From Epiperipatus broadwayi (lineage: Eukaryota > Onychophora > Udeonychophora > Euonychophora > Peripatidae), in assembly GCA_028023455.1 (NCBI GenBank), contig JAQFVV010000012.1:14956364-15020363 (forward strand): a stretch of 64,000 bases of DNA. Reading direction: 5' to 3'. The position numbers and the translations under genes are program-made. Within the stretch, counting starts at the first letter, position 1. Each line of letters begins with the position of its first letter. The notes below the pieces were generated by a model. That model was not told the origin of the DNA, made no database searches, and saw only the letters and a list, made by a program, of their open reading frames with translations. Below are positions 25,055 through 36,870 of this stretch, one piece after another.

Positions 25055-25303
25055 TTATTGCTTGATCATTTGGGATCTTCGAAAGTCGAAGCCACCCATC
25101 TTATTGTTCTTCTCAGGGGAAAAAGCTATTCCCTGTGGAACAGGGTATGTGGACTGATAGTTCTGTGGAAGACCATATGCTGGCACCAAATCTTGATGTT
25201 CAACCTCTCCATTCATTATCGTTCTGTTAAAATAAGCAGACATACCAATTTCGTCAAATGATAAAGTATCCAAACAGCCATAAGAGCCGAATTTCTTTGG
25301 ATG
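25055..25303 (-). CDS. Possible terminal exon of a host gene
   Basis: The minus strand is open from 25303 to a TAA at 25055-25057. The 82-residue peptide is non-repetitive and of balanced composition (for example MSAYFNRTIMNGEVEHQDL and QGIAFSPEKNNKMGGFDFRR). It is rich in Tyr, Pro and Gln in the middle and basic at the end. The base composition is distinctly less AT-rich than on either side. An AATAAA overlaps the stop and could serve as a poly(A) signal. There is no good ATG at the upstream end, and AG dinucleotides near 25300 could be a splice acceptor, so I infer a last exon. I do not recognise the protein. Confidence 0.35.
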   Translation of the reverse strand, partial: HPKKFGSYGCLDTLSFDEIGMSAYFNRTIMNGEVEHQDLVPAYGLPQNYQSTYPVPQGIAFSPEKNNKMGGFDFRRSQMIKQ

Positions 25304-26325
25304 TCATGCTAGTATCATTACTCCATTAGTCGCAATGATGTGTTGACAATAATAAATCATTCCTTTACAAACAATGAACGAATCCCATAGATGTAATCAA
25401 TACTTTTTATGTAAATATTCTAAAGATTTTGTTATTCCATGCTATATCACATAGCATCAGAGTTATAACGCATTGCTTGTTCTCATGTAAATATTCTAAA
25501 GATGTCATTTGTAAATAATGCCAATAAAAATATATTAACTTTCCGTATTGTAAATAAATGACTGAAATTGTGTAATCAACTGTTGATTACCAAACCATTT
25601 ATTGATGAAATGTAAAGCACAGATTATGTAATATATAATTTAAAATGGTCATGATCACCCATATTTTATACATCCATGACATTAGTGCAATGTATGTAAA
25701 TATCTTGAAATTGGCATATTAAACCCGCACAAGCTATAAATCCCTCAATGCAACTATAGGTGTAATAAGTAAATTGTATAATGGGATTTTATAATAATAA
25801 ATCCCAAACTTTGTAAATAAATAATTTAACCATCAGGCATGAAATATTTATATACTATATATATGCATTTCTCATTATGTTATATTAAATTTATATATAA
25901 AATGTAAATCCTGTGTTTGAATTTTCTTTTAGTTAATAATTAAACATTAATAAATACGACTTTAATAAATGGTAATTCCTGAGCTTTTCTTGGTCATGAT
26001 CATCATCATCTTCATGTTAAATCTCACATGTGTCTCTGGGCTGGGATTTAAGATAATCATGCTATATCACTGGGACTGTTGTTCATAGAGTCAGAGACAT
26101 AGATTAGAATCCATGACTGCTCCTGACTCATGTATCTAGAGCATGATTGGATTTAAGGTACTGTTGCTTGGACTTTTGGTCTTGTTGTATGAGCATACAA
26201 TTTTTACCAGTACAATATATATATATCTGTGAAAATATATACATATGTAGTCCCATATGACTAATCCATTGATCTTTTCTTAATAAAATAATAAATAAGG
26301 GGGGGTCAGTTCATTATATATATAT
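25304..26325. other. AT-rich flank, nothing recognised
   Basis: No supported gene. A short run of seven G at 26299-26305 and (TA)n stretches precede the palindrome that starts at 26326. Confidence 0.35.
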
Positions 26326-26375
26326 ATGTCATATTATTACTATTTGCGGGATATTCCATGTAGTGAAAAAGCTAA

Positions 26376-26420
26376 ATGCTGACGTTTCAGTACAATATCA
26401 AGTACCTTCCTCAGAGCATC
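26376..26420 (-). ncRNA. Minimal hammerhead ribozyme of the PLE, left arm
   Basis: On the minus strand: stem I strand GATGCT, core CTGAGGA (26408-26414), stem II AGGTAC...GTACT, GAAAC (26384-26388), cleavage triplet GTC (26381-26383), then AGCAT closing stem I. Stem III is reduced to the A-U and C-G steps with no loop. This is the minimalist form reported for metazoan PLEs and thought to act as a dimer. All core residues are canonical. Confidence 0.8.
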
Positions 26421-26453
26421 CTCTTTCTCAAATCATAAGAATGCATGTGAGAT

Positions 26454-26843
26454 TTAAAATCGTTTTTTATCGTTTTCTTTCTCCTCATATTTAAATTCTA
26501 TTGGTTGAGAAGTTTTAAAATTTATTTTCTCTTCCAATAGCTTCTTCCAAATGTTGTTAATCTTCTTTAATTCACACCTTTCATTTATGCTCTTGGGCCT
26601 TTTAAAAATCTCTATAGCTTCTCTTAGCAATCTCTGGTCATATTGTTCAATTTTTGCTAAAATATTTGTTTTTTCAAAATTGATATCATGATTTGTTAAT
26701 TTTATATGAGAATAAATAGCTGATGAATTGGATTTTTCTCTCACTGCCAGTATGTGTTCTTCCTTTCTAATATTTATTCTACGATTAGTCTGTCCTATAT
26801 ATGTATGTGGACAGACCCTACATGGAATTTCATATACACATTC
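26454..26843 (-). pseudogene. PLE GIY-YIG endonuclease, C-terminal fragment (left arm plus spacer)
   Basis: This is the endonuclease domain that nicks target DNA for Penelope-like retrotransposition. GIY-YIG motif parts are visible: CVYEIPC and TYIGQT, with the PLE-type cysteine pair (PCRVC) between them. They are followed by RRINIRKEEH, then AIYSHIKLTNHDINFEKTNI (the H...N/E region of the domain) and a C-terminal tail ending in ENDKKRF. The first dozen residues of the open frame (MNWIFLSLPE) come from the antisense of the right arm and do not belong. It is truncated at its N-terminus by the inversion junction, with no reverse transcriptase attached. Confidence 0.85.
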
Positions 26844-26844
26844 T

Positions 26845-27181
26845 GGCAGTGAGAGAAAAATCCAATTCATCAGCTATTTATTCTCATATAAAATTAACAA
26901 ATCATGATATCAATTTTGAAAAAACAAATATTTTAGCAAATATTGAACAATATGACCAGAGATTGCTAAGAGAAGCTATAGAGATTTTTAAAAGGCCCAA
27001 GAGCATAAATGAAAGGTGTGAATTAAAGAAGATTAACAACATTTGGAAGAAGCTATTGGAAGAGAAAATAAATTTTAAAACTTCTCAACCAATAGAATTT
27101 AAATATGAGGAGAAAGAAAATGATAAAAACGATTTTAAATCTCACATGCATTCTTATGATTTGAGAAAGAGGATGCTCTGA
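26845..27181 (+). pseudogene. PLE GIY-YIG endonuclease, shorter copy (right arm)
   Basis: The open frame from HILAVREKSNSS to the TGA at the HHR repeats the left-arm endonuclease C-terminus almost residue for residue. It lacks the GIY and YIG motifs, which lie only in the minus-strand reading of the spacer. It reads slightly past the left-arm stop (to SYDLRKRML) because of a small change near 27130. It cannot be an active nuclease. Confidence 0.8.
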
Positions 27182-27216
27182 GGAAGGTACTTGATATTGT
27201 ACTGAAACATCAGCAT
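27172..27216 (+). ncRNA. Minimal hammerhead ribozyme of the PLE, right arm
   Basis: Same motif as 26376-26420: GATGCT, CTGAGGA (27178-27184), stem II, GAAAC (27204-27208). The cleavage triplet is ATC instead of GTC, so the single C-G step of stem III is lost. It is probably weaker than the left-arm copy. Confidence 0.75.
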
Positions 27217-27269
27217 TTAGCTTTTTCACTATACGGAATATCCCGCAAATAGTAATAATAATATGACAT

Positions 27270-27710
27270 CTTTTATCCGTGAAAATATTAGAATTAATAT
27301 ATATATATTATGAATGTTCATACTGCTAAAACTGGAATTAATAATAATTTAACTTATTAAACAATATTTAACTAATCAATCATAATATTCACTTACTATC
27401 TCTGACATTATGCTAAACTAACTAACCAAAATCTCTACCAAGAATTCTCTTTTGCAATCTCAATGTCACACATCACATAGCAATGATCTTTTCATTAGTT
27501 AATTCATTTTATGCATATTTGGATAATTAACTAATTTTTAAGGTATTAAAATATATAATTAATTGCAACTTTGCCCTAGGTTACTTCATCATAATATTTA
27601 AATGTTTAAATATATAAATCTGTATCATGAATTATTTCATGATTTTAAGATTGTAGCAATTTTGAATTTGATATTTATATAAAAATGCCTTGCACATTAT
27701 ATTCAAATAT
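27270..27710. other. AT-rich, nothing recognised
   Basis: AT-rich flank of the PLE palindrome with no visible feature. Confidence 0.35.
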
Positions 27711-27945
27711 TGTAATGGTCAGGTTTGTATGTTCTGTTAACAAGATGTAGAATCCAGGCAGAATACAGGAAGCTCAGTATATCCAGGCTGGGGAAACCAT
27801 CCCAAGAGTACTAAGTCTTAACCTATTTGCCTGTGCTCCCTATCTCTACTACATGAGCAACACCCCTGATGCTACTATTAGCACAACTTCTTTCCAGTCC
27901 TGGTGGTCAAGGAAAGACAAGAGACCCTTAATAATAATAAGCCTT
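27711..27945 (+). repeat. Diverged fragment related to the start of the 44.5-kb LTR
   Basis: The segment begins TGTAATGGTC. It shares an ordered series of words with the beginning of the LTRs at 44564 and 52177 (a GTCAGG/GTCGTC start, AATCCAGGCAGAA against AGTCCAGGTAAAA, then CCTATTTGCCTGTGCTCC against TCTATTTACCAGTGCTCC). I infer an older, related LTR, possibly solo or truncated. Its right end could not be placed. Confidence 0.4.
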
Positions 27946-28909
27946 GTCCTAGGTTCACTAACAAAGTATTAATACAGATTGATATATGATCCATGACCAA
28001 GTAATATTAAGATATTTAATAACTTTTAGAAATGCATGAATGAAAGTGGAATGATGTGGTATGGATTGTATGGAAAGGCAACAACAACAACAGATAAAAT
28101 TTAATACAAAATTTAATAATTGCCAAACTGAATATATATACATTAATAGATTGGCTTCACTCATTACATAATTACTCAGATAACAATATAGTCCTAATGT
28201 TAAAGAATATGTATATAAAAGGTAACACCATACTATTTCACTAATAATGAAATATTTAATTATTTGGTGTTCTATACTTTCGTGGGTAAATGTAGGGTAA
28301 ACTCATAGTTCAATATGCCTTATTTAAACATCACCCAATCGGATTAATAGATGCGAGTATGTACAATTTAAAGATTAAAGCATTACAATCACAAACATAA
28401 TTATATGTAATTATAAGTAATTTATGTTAGTAATGAGATTTACTAAGCTACTCAAGTGATATATGTGGGATTAGAATCATGATAGTCTTGGGAGACTCAT
28501 CATTCATAACTATGTGAGAATGATATATGTAATAGTAGGAAATGATTAAGTAGTATGATAGATAAATGCTATAGATATAGAACTTAATGAGTAATCGGGA
28601 GTGCTTATGGAGAATATGTATGTGAACACATATAGGAGGGCAGTGCATTGAAACTGCAAGGTTTTGTCTATGTATAATTTTGAGTGGCAGACTGCCATCT
28701 GTCCGTGAAGGGTTCACCACAAATAAGCATGATCACTGGACTGGGCCCTCACCCCAGTAAAATCTGTGAATGCGTGATCGAACAGCTATGTCCCTAGGTG
28801 AGACTTCCATGTCCACTCTGATGTAGGAACCTTAATGATTTGGAAATGGTATTAGCTGTCTGTAACCTGTGGAGAAAATTGACAAAGCATAATAAAATCA
28901 TAGACTTAT
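27946..28909. other. No recognised gene
   Basis: AT-rich, with a less AT-rich patch at 28670-28870 that may continue the diverged LTR-like repeat. No motif-bearing frame was seen. Confidence 0.3.
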
Positions 28910-29364
28910 ATATCTGCAACAGCAACACACATATAAAGTATAATAATAATAATTAATGATAGTTTTGCTCTCAAAGTTTAGCGTGTTACGGTAGAGTTAT
29001 ATTTAATCTATTCCATGTCTTAAAAGATTTCAAATAAATCTACATATTTATTGGCTTAAAGATTAAGGTGGATCATATAATTCCAAGACAGTAACCATAT
29101 TCAACATTGTTGCAATAATAACTAAATGGGGTTTGCATGTGTGACAAGCGATTCTTAGAAACTGAATGTTTTATCATGCATATTTAAAATATATCTATAG
29201 TTATAATTTTGCATACACCCACATTTTGTACTTCAACATAAAATGAATAAATAAATACATAGGATAGCATAAATAGACTATTATGGGAGAATTAACTGCT
29301 ATTTGAAACAATAGGATTCACCAAATCTACAGTAATGTATATACTGAAAGATAACATCTGAGCT
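28910..29364. repeat. 450-bp direct repeat, copy 1
   Basis: Matches 33472-33916 in the same orientation, from ATATCTGCAACAGCAACACA to GATAACATCTGAGCT, with sharp ends on both sides. No coding content. The two copies lie about 4.5 kb apart and could be terminal repeats of an unidentified element, but no TG...CA ends or target duplications are evident. Confidence 0.75.
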
Positions 29365-32300
29365 GTTGGGGAAAATCAGTCTTACCATATCTACCATACA
29401 GGGCACCACCAAGCCATTTGAACCTGGAATATTTATATAATAGGCATATTCGTATTGTTAAGATCCAATTTTATTTTATTATTAACTGTTAGCCCATGCC
29501 ACTAGCTCAAGGACAAGCAGAGATTTAAATCTAAATTCTTATTATATATTTTTAATAAAGAAAAGATTAAAAAAAAAAAAAACTACACCACTGCCAGTAC
29601 TAATAACACAAAAAGATTTTATTCACGTATATATATATATATATATTGTACCGGGGTGGATGGTTTACCTGAATAATTATTAAATGGGCACATAAAATCC
29701 CTGATGGAGTAAACACAATATTTACTTTAACTCTTTAAATAAATTTATCTTATGAAAGCAAAATTATATGACTAAAATATAATACAATATTTTTCCTTGC
29801 AATTTATGTATTGCTCCACCACGGCCCCTTAGTCAGAGAAGAGAGTACTCAAAGAGCACCTGAATCCAAGCCAGCATATATATCTGTGAAATATATCTAA
29901 CTGACCACATTTGAAGGAAACAGATTTCTTCTCGACTGTTGAATTCAACACCACGTTCAAAGCACTTTTTTGTTTTGTAGAAACATGGGTGCCAGTTACT
30001 TACCCAGAGGATAAATAATGCACTTTAAACAATGGCCACTAATTCAATGCCTAAGATACATCCATGACTAGCTCAGCTACTTGTAATCAATAACAAATTA
30101 TTGTTTCAATCAGTGGTAAAAGAATTGACTGACAGATTAACTTTAAGTTTAAAGGACAATTTATTTTAACTAACATTTATTATACTAATTTTAAATACTT
30201 TTATATATCTTATTTAAATGAACAAGGGCTTATCATAACTTCAGGCTCACACATACATAATAGCAATATAATATAACAAAGAATTAAATAAATAATTGAC
30301 ATTTAAAATATAATGAAATCAATATATCCTAATGCATTAATACACACAACATTTTAAAACATGCACTGCAATAATTTGTTTATGCATGCTTATAGAGTTC
30401 ATTATTACTTGACTCTGGGAGGCTTCAAAATAATGCAATGGCTACTTTAGAAATGAGAATTAAAAAATGTTATTTCCTAGTATTTTAGAACGTGGATACT
30501 TCTCCTTGCTGTTTACTGTGAACTTGATTTTAATAGGATTTTGTATTCTTCATGGTTTCTACTTCAAGAGAGAGTATTTCTATCCAGCTGGGACGTTTTC
30601 TTGAGGAGTTTTATTATTATTCAGTGACACTATTCTTGGAGACAGTTAAATATTGACAGAGGATTTCAAGTTGTTAGGCAAACATTATCCTTTTCTGGGC
30701 AGGTTGGATGTTCACTGGATTCAGGCTAGAGAAAGTCATATGATTCCAATGATTAGCACTGTATTGCTCTGGTACACTAATTGATTGACTGCTTGAAGAC
30801 TGATTAATTGACTCAACTGCTATCTGAATTGTTATCTCAAATGTTTTCTCAACTGAACTATAATCTCAACTGCACAATCTAAACTGTTTTTTAAACTGAA
30901 CTCTCTGATAAAAAAACTGGACTATTTATACTTAAGGCTTGTTGTCATTTTGATATCCTCCAGTTATGTCTGTTGTCGAAATTCCTTCCTTGCCTTTAAT
31001 TGCATTCCTCTGATAAGCTTTTAATTGGGTATTTTCATTTAGTAGCCACTGCAAATTTATTGTTGTTTCTTGTTTAACTTAATAGCCATCGCAAAACTTG
31101 TTTTATAGATTTTTAACTTAGTAGCCATCGCTGAGTGTTTTTAATTTTTTAACCTTCATTTATTTCATTTTAACACACACGTATTTATACTATGTTTACA
31201 ATCGCACATATATATTTTATTAACAAGCTCACATTAATTCGTCATTTACGCCCATGTATATTTTATTCTAATAAACTCAATATTAGTTTTAAGATTACTT
31301 TTTTTTTAACTTAAATAAAAAGATTTATATTTTTAATTATTAGAAAATCAACTACTTTTAATTTCCCCTGTAACTATTAATTAATTGTCTTTAGCAAATT
31401 ACCTTTTTTTTTCTAAACACACAAAAAAAACCTCTTTAAACTTAAAACTTTTAGTTTGACATTTCTAAAGCAAACCCCCTCCTCCCTTTTAAATAATTAA
31501 TTGTAACTTTTATTTCAAAAAACTCTTTGACTTTTAATTTTATGTTTTCAAAAACAAACTGCAATAAAAAAACTTAAACTTTTACATACTATTCTCTTTT
31601 AACAAACTATATTTTAATAATTTTTAGACAAAATTATTATAGATACCAATATGATATTGGTACAATATATATATATATGACAACAAACAAATTTGAAAAA
31701 TAGATTACTTAAAGAGTATGCTTTAGGTTTCATTATTTTTAAATTTAATTTTTAATCTTATAATGTTGAGCACAGATAAACTACCTAGACTATGCACTTA
31801 AAGATTTTCAAAACATTTAATTTCAGGCTAAAAGTTCACAGCTAAACCAACACTAGCTTCCAGATATACAGATGCAAGCAATGCAATATGAAGATATTAG
31901 CATAAACCACGCTGACAGGAATGTGCATCTGCAGTGTGATATTATTTAAACAAAATGATCCTTGTCTAGTACAGGAATGTGCATCCGTCTAGTGAAGGAA
32001 TCATGTATATAAAACATTTATGGAGGGAGAGCAGTTCTTTGACATCTTATATCCCTATCCATAAAGCTAAAGGAAATCAATGGTGAGTAAGGTACTCCAC
32101 GTCCATTGCAACATGATGACTACACCTTTGGGTCATGCATTCAGTTGGACTTGTTGCCCTGTATGCTAACACACTTTACATTCCATTGATATAAACATTT
32201 ATATATCCCTCCACCAGCATCGACAAAACTATGAAACAAATAGACCAAAATAAAAAACCCCTTATACTAACATACACTTAAATGAGTCTAGGCAGCCGTC

Positions 32301-33471
32301 TACATCCAAATTAAATTTAAGTCCATTTTAATAATTTAGTTTATTCTTAAAAAAAAATTAGTTTAAGGTATTTAACTTGTTTTAAAATCACACATTTAAC
32401 TTATTTTAACATCAAATAATGTATTTGACCTATTTTTAAAATCCAATAATGCACAAATAATGATACGTGTTCAATTTTATCTTTGAATTTATGTTTGCAA
32501 TCACAAACTCATGCCCTATTACCAACAGACCTTATACTAAGCATAAAAAATGTACTACATATTTTAAAAAGATTACATTTAACATTTAGATAAGACTTTC
32601 AAAATTGCATAGTTTATGAAAATAAAGTTCAGATTTGATCAGGAGAGAAAGTCTAATAATTCACATTTAAAGAAAAATAAAGTTCGGAGATTTTAAATTA
32701 AAGCGAGTTTATAGTTCATTTTTATCATTTATAATTTATACTTTCCTTTCTCCAGGCTCATTCCTTCGTAATGAAGATCTGAGTTTATGCAAGAGCCATT
32801 TCTTGCAGATGATGATGATTTCTGGTGGCTCAATCCTGGGATATATGGAGATGAAAGCTGCCTTCAGCCGGCCAAACTGAGGGAAATGTGATTAAACAGA
32901 TTACATTTTGGTAACAGCAACAATAACTCTTAAGTTTCTTTTCTTTTTCAGCAATGACAAACAAATTCAAAAATTCTAATCCTATTTTTTTTTTAATTTT
33001 TCCTTTTATAGACCTGAAGCTTCTTATCTAGGAATGCTCAGATCCATCTGACATATTTCATATATGTATTTCATTGGTTCTGTGGTAAGTAGATTTTTCC
33101 TCTATGGTCTGTGTGCATATATATCTTGGGCAGCAAAAGCAAGTCTTTTGTTTCTATCTTTTGACTCATCTATTTCGTAATCTTTTTAATGATCATTTTG
33201 CCCTAAGGACCTGTTTCTAATTTTATTTTTGTTAAAAACTCTCTTCATTATTTTTTAAGATTAAAAGGTTTTTATTATATTTATTTTAAGATTAGAATCT
33301 TTGCTTCCATTCTATAAATTTTTTTAAGCTTATTTTATTTCAATATTTAAATGAAACTTATTAATAAATTAATAACTTATTATTTGTGCATTTTGAACAT
33401 CTGTGCATTTAACTCATTAGATAACAACAAATTTTTAAAAAAATGTAATGTATATATATATCCTGCTACAA
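29365..33471. other. AT-rich region between the 450-bp repeats
   Basis: No supported gene. A short tandem motif TTAGTAGCCATCGC-like occurs three times at 31035-31130. A long (TA)n lies at 29627-29645. A GC-richer patch at 32754-32890 follows a pyrimidine-rich CTTTCTCCAG that resembles a splice acceptor and is listed separately. Confidence 0.35.
32754..32890 (+). other. Exon-like GC-richer patch
   Basis: After TTTCCTTTCTCCAG (acceptor-like) the composition rises and two plus-strand frames stay open for 33-40 residues. One of them reads QEPFLADDDDFWWLNPG. No matching donor or protein family was recognised. It could be an exon, a non-coding exon or chance. Confidence 0.2.
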
Positions 33472-33916
33472 TATCTGCAACAGCAACACATATAGAGTAT
33501 AATAACAATAAGAATTAACAATAGTTTTGCTATCAAAGTTTACTATGTTACGGTATAGTTATACTTAATCTATTCATATATTTCAAATAAATCTACATAT
33601 TTATTGGCTTAAAGATTAAGGTGGATCATATATTTTCAAGACAGTAACTATATTCGACATTGTTGTAATAATAACTAAATGGGTTTTGCAAGTGTGACGA
33701 GCGATTCTTAGAAACTAAATGTTTAATCATGCATATTTAAAATATATCTATAGTTATAATTTTGCATACACCCACATGTTATACTTCAACATAAAATGAA
33801 TAAATAAATATGTAGGATAGCATAAATAGACTATTATGGGTGAATTAACCGTTATATGAAACAATAGGATTCACCGAATATACAGTAATATATATATTGA
33901 AAGATAACATCTGAGC
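33472..33916. repeat. 450-bp direct repeat, copy 2
   Basis: Second copy of 28910-29364, with a modest number of substitutions. See that entry. Confidence 0.75.
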
Positions 33917-35039
33917 TAGTGAATAGAAAAGAGATTCAACACAAAATATTTGCTGTTTATATGACTAACCCAGATGGAAATGTAGTGGCATGTTTGGTTA
34001 TCCAGACATATTGTCATAATAAAATGTCATAAAGAAAATAAATTTGATAAAATTCAAGAGTGTTTACCCTAACATGAAAGTATAGTTTAAAGAACAGATT
34101 AGCCAAGTTACATAGGTTGAAATTATATAATTTAGATACAGTTGTAGGAGTATATTACAATTTAATTATATGAATAGAGTTTATTAAAGATTTAGCCACA
34201 GCTTAGAGAAATTACATAGAAATATTATAGAGCTCTTGGAGTGGAAAGTTACCTTAGTTTATCAATTGTAGCATTGTTAGTGCACTTAATGTTTTTGATC
34301 AAGAGTCCACATCACTGGATAGCCAGCTTTCATTTTATAATTGCTTCATTATTGGTGGGAGCAGCAAGTCATGGGCTTCTTCTTATAGTTGGAGGAATGC
34401 AAGTAGTATTGGGCTGCATAATGGCCATACTCCAGGTGCAAAAATAGCACCATGCTTATCTCTAATCCGCCATTTTAGTTTCACACTTGTAGAGCCTGGT
34501 TTACAAGATCTAACTATATTATATCTCTCCCAAACTCCTGCTCTATATATAAGTAAAAGGTAATAATAATTATAAAGAGTGTTAATTGCAAGTAGTGTTA
34601 CGAATTAAATAGGTAGATGCGGGAAAATTTATAAATAGTCATTCGAACCCTGTTACAAAAGAGTATGAATGGAATACGTTAATCAGTTAAAGGCATGAAT
34701 GTATACATATGTTTATATATATTTGTTGTACATGTTATTGTGATGTGTGTAGAATTACTAATAGATTTATATGTGAGGATGTAGAAAAGCAAATATGTGT
34801 GGAGTTGTGTTATTTTTTATTATTTGTGTTTTATATATATATATTGTAACGATATATAAATATGTCGTTACATTAATTTAAAATAAAAACTTAAAAGTTC
34901 ACAAATAAAAGTAAAAAACTAAACGCTAAAATTAAAATGTTTGTTAAATGTATATACATTCACACAGATGCCAAACTTTAAAAATAAAAACAGGTATTAA
35001 TTAAGTCTTGTAATCTGTAAATGGAAATGATTGTTTATA
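33917..35039. other. AT-rich with one short hydrophobic frame and a 28-bp palindrome
   Basis: 34241-34447 (+) has a 68-residue open frame with hydrophobic stretches (VALLVHLMFLI, ASLLVGAASHGLLLIVGG), but no context supports a gene. At 34845-34872 TGTAACGA and TCGTTACA form a perfect 8-bp inverted pair around 12 AT bases. Confidence 0.3.
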
Positions 35040-36870
35040 AATGGTTTGAAAAGCAAGCTAGCCTTGGGCTCTTGTATAATTAAAATGATGAGATGAAAAT
35101 TGGATAAGAGAATAAAGAAAAATTAGTTGACCAATGGAAGCACTAAGCCTTGGCTCGAACCCTAATGAAAGTGATGGATTAGTGACGTTTTGTTGATTGA
35201 ATCCGTGTGGATAATATAAAAAGGGAAATACAGTTTTTTCGGACAGTTCCAGCGTTGTGTGTTTGAGAGATGCGGTAGGACGCACATACCACACTCTCTA
35301 TTTAAAAAGAAAAATGAAAAGACTGTGATACCTTGAACCAGCTATTGCCATCTCCAGAACATTATCTTCCAATGGAGGCGTCGCAGGAATTAAAAGCAGA
35401 AACCTGGACTCTTCTACCATAAGCTATATGAAATGAACAATTATTAAAATCAATTAAGAACTTTCGTCAAGTTTTACAAATTGATAAACAAGCCAACTTA
35501 AATGTTAAAACGGACTCTTATCTGACTTTTGTAAGTTTTTAAATCAAATTAATAATGTTTAATTTTATGTTTTCCGATTGATAAACATCATTTCCATTTT
35601 TTTTTCTTATTGTAAAGATTATTTAAATGCATGAAATTTAAGTTGTTTATAGACGCTTGCATGGATTCGTTTGCGGTTAATTATATTTTGGTTTTCATAT
35701 TTGATCAAAATATAGACATTCGATAAATAATGATACCGTACAGTATCTAAAATGTATTTATTCGGATGTCTTTTAAGTTATTGGTGACAATGCAAGTATC
35801 TTATGGTGAATACTATTGGGTTACTTATAAATTTCCCTCTGCGATTGTCGGTATCAATAATTTTGTATTTTGATCATTTATGTTTATTTTGAAATGTTTT
35901 TGACCGTGGAATCTATGTAATCGATCTATACCCAACATTTTTAAACAAATCTGTGTGAACGTATTTAAATGTTAAATTTAAGTCGGGCGTGAATGGCTAT
36001 ATAGTTTTGTAAAGTTATATTAAGGGAGGGTAATCTTAGGTTATTCATTTCGTAGTTGAATTGGTTCAATGGATTGGATATATTTGTGTAATTGTAGATG
36101 TAGTATGAGGTCCGCTAAGGGCAGGATTATAGATATACGCCACACACCCTCTGTTTGCCTATGGACGGATTTGTAAGATGGCAAAGGACCGCAGTCCATT
36201 CCTATGGCGTTTTATGTTTATTGTTCTACTCGCCAACAGATGTCACATTCCTGTTGGTGGAGAGACAATGTCTTCTCTAATCTACTTACTGATCAGATGT
36301 ACATTCCTGACAGTATAGTATTTTGTGTTGTCGTATCATGCTACATTGAATACATGAATGTATCAGATGGATTGGTGCCAGTTTGATTGCGAAATTTGTT
36401 GCCTAAGGTTAAATCAGGGAAGAATATTTTCTTTTCAAATGCAGATCTATGTAGTCTATTCATACTTGACTATCTAAATAAAATATTAAACTCATTGAAA
36501 CTTAGTTAAATGTAAAATTAAAAGTTAATATAAAAATCTAAAATGTTAAACTTATTCCTCAAAATTTAAATGTTATTTTATATGTGCGTAAATAAATATT
36601 TTATGTGTTAATCTCTGGCAGTGGCTTTTATTCTTTTATATTTAAGATATAAAATTTATATTTTATTATCTCTGCTTCTCCACTGAGCTAGTGATTTGGG
36701 CTAACGATCGGAATATTTAAATAAAGTGGAATCTTAACAGCGCGTATCTGCCTACTCTATAAATTTTTCTAGGTTTAAATGCCTAGATGGTGCCTTGTAG
36801 AGCAGATATCATAGTTTGCGGTTAGATTCGATCTTCACTTTCATTTCGATCGTTATAATATATATATATT
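35040..36870. promoter_or_regulatory. CpG-richer island, candidate gene start region
   Basis: By eye this stretch has roughly forty CpG dinucleotides in 1.8 kb. Most of the surrounding non-transposon sequence has only a few per kilobase. It also contains GC-richer patches at 35240-35400 and 36090-36400. CpG retention in otherwise depleted DNA suggests an unmethylated regulatory or first-exon region. No convincing coding exon was found: 36204-36386 (+) has a 60-residue frame without known motifs, and 35058-35294 (-) a 78-residue frame that looks incidental. Confidence 0.4.
35215..35250 (+). promoter_or_regulatory. Possible TATA-type core promoter
   Basis: TATAAAAAG at 35215-35223 lies about 28 bp upstream of GGACAGTTCC, an initiator-like position near 35245, inside the CpG-richer island. 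No downstream coding exon could be confirmed. Confidence 0.3.

Larger units (their letters stand above)
26326..27269. mobile_element. Penelope-like element fragment inserted as a palindrome
   Basis: Left arm (26326-26758) and right arm (26839-27269) are near-identical inverted copies of a PLE 3' end: the C-terminal part of the GIY-YIG endonuclease, a short 3' region and a hammerhead. They are separated by an 80-bp spacer that continues the endonuclease N-terminally on the minus strand only. The junction falls at a shared ACA(T/A)(A/T)CTGGCAGTG, a microhomology-like join. The high identity suggests recent insertion. PLEs characteristically carry partly inverted terminal copies and minimalist HHRs. 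No reverse transcriptase domain is present, so this is a 5'-truncated, non-autonomous copy. Target duplication was not clear. Confidence 0.85.

Noticed and set aside
34241-34447. 68-residue hydrophobic frame that looks membrane-like
   Set aside because: No homologue recognised, no neighbouring exons and no composition shift. AT-rich DNA often gives such frames.
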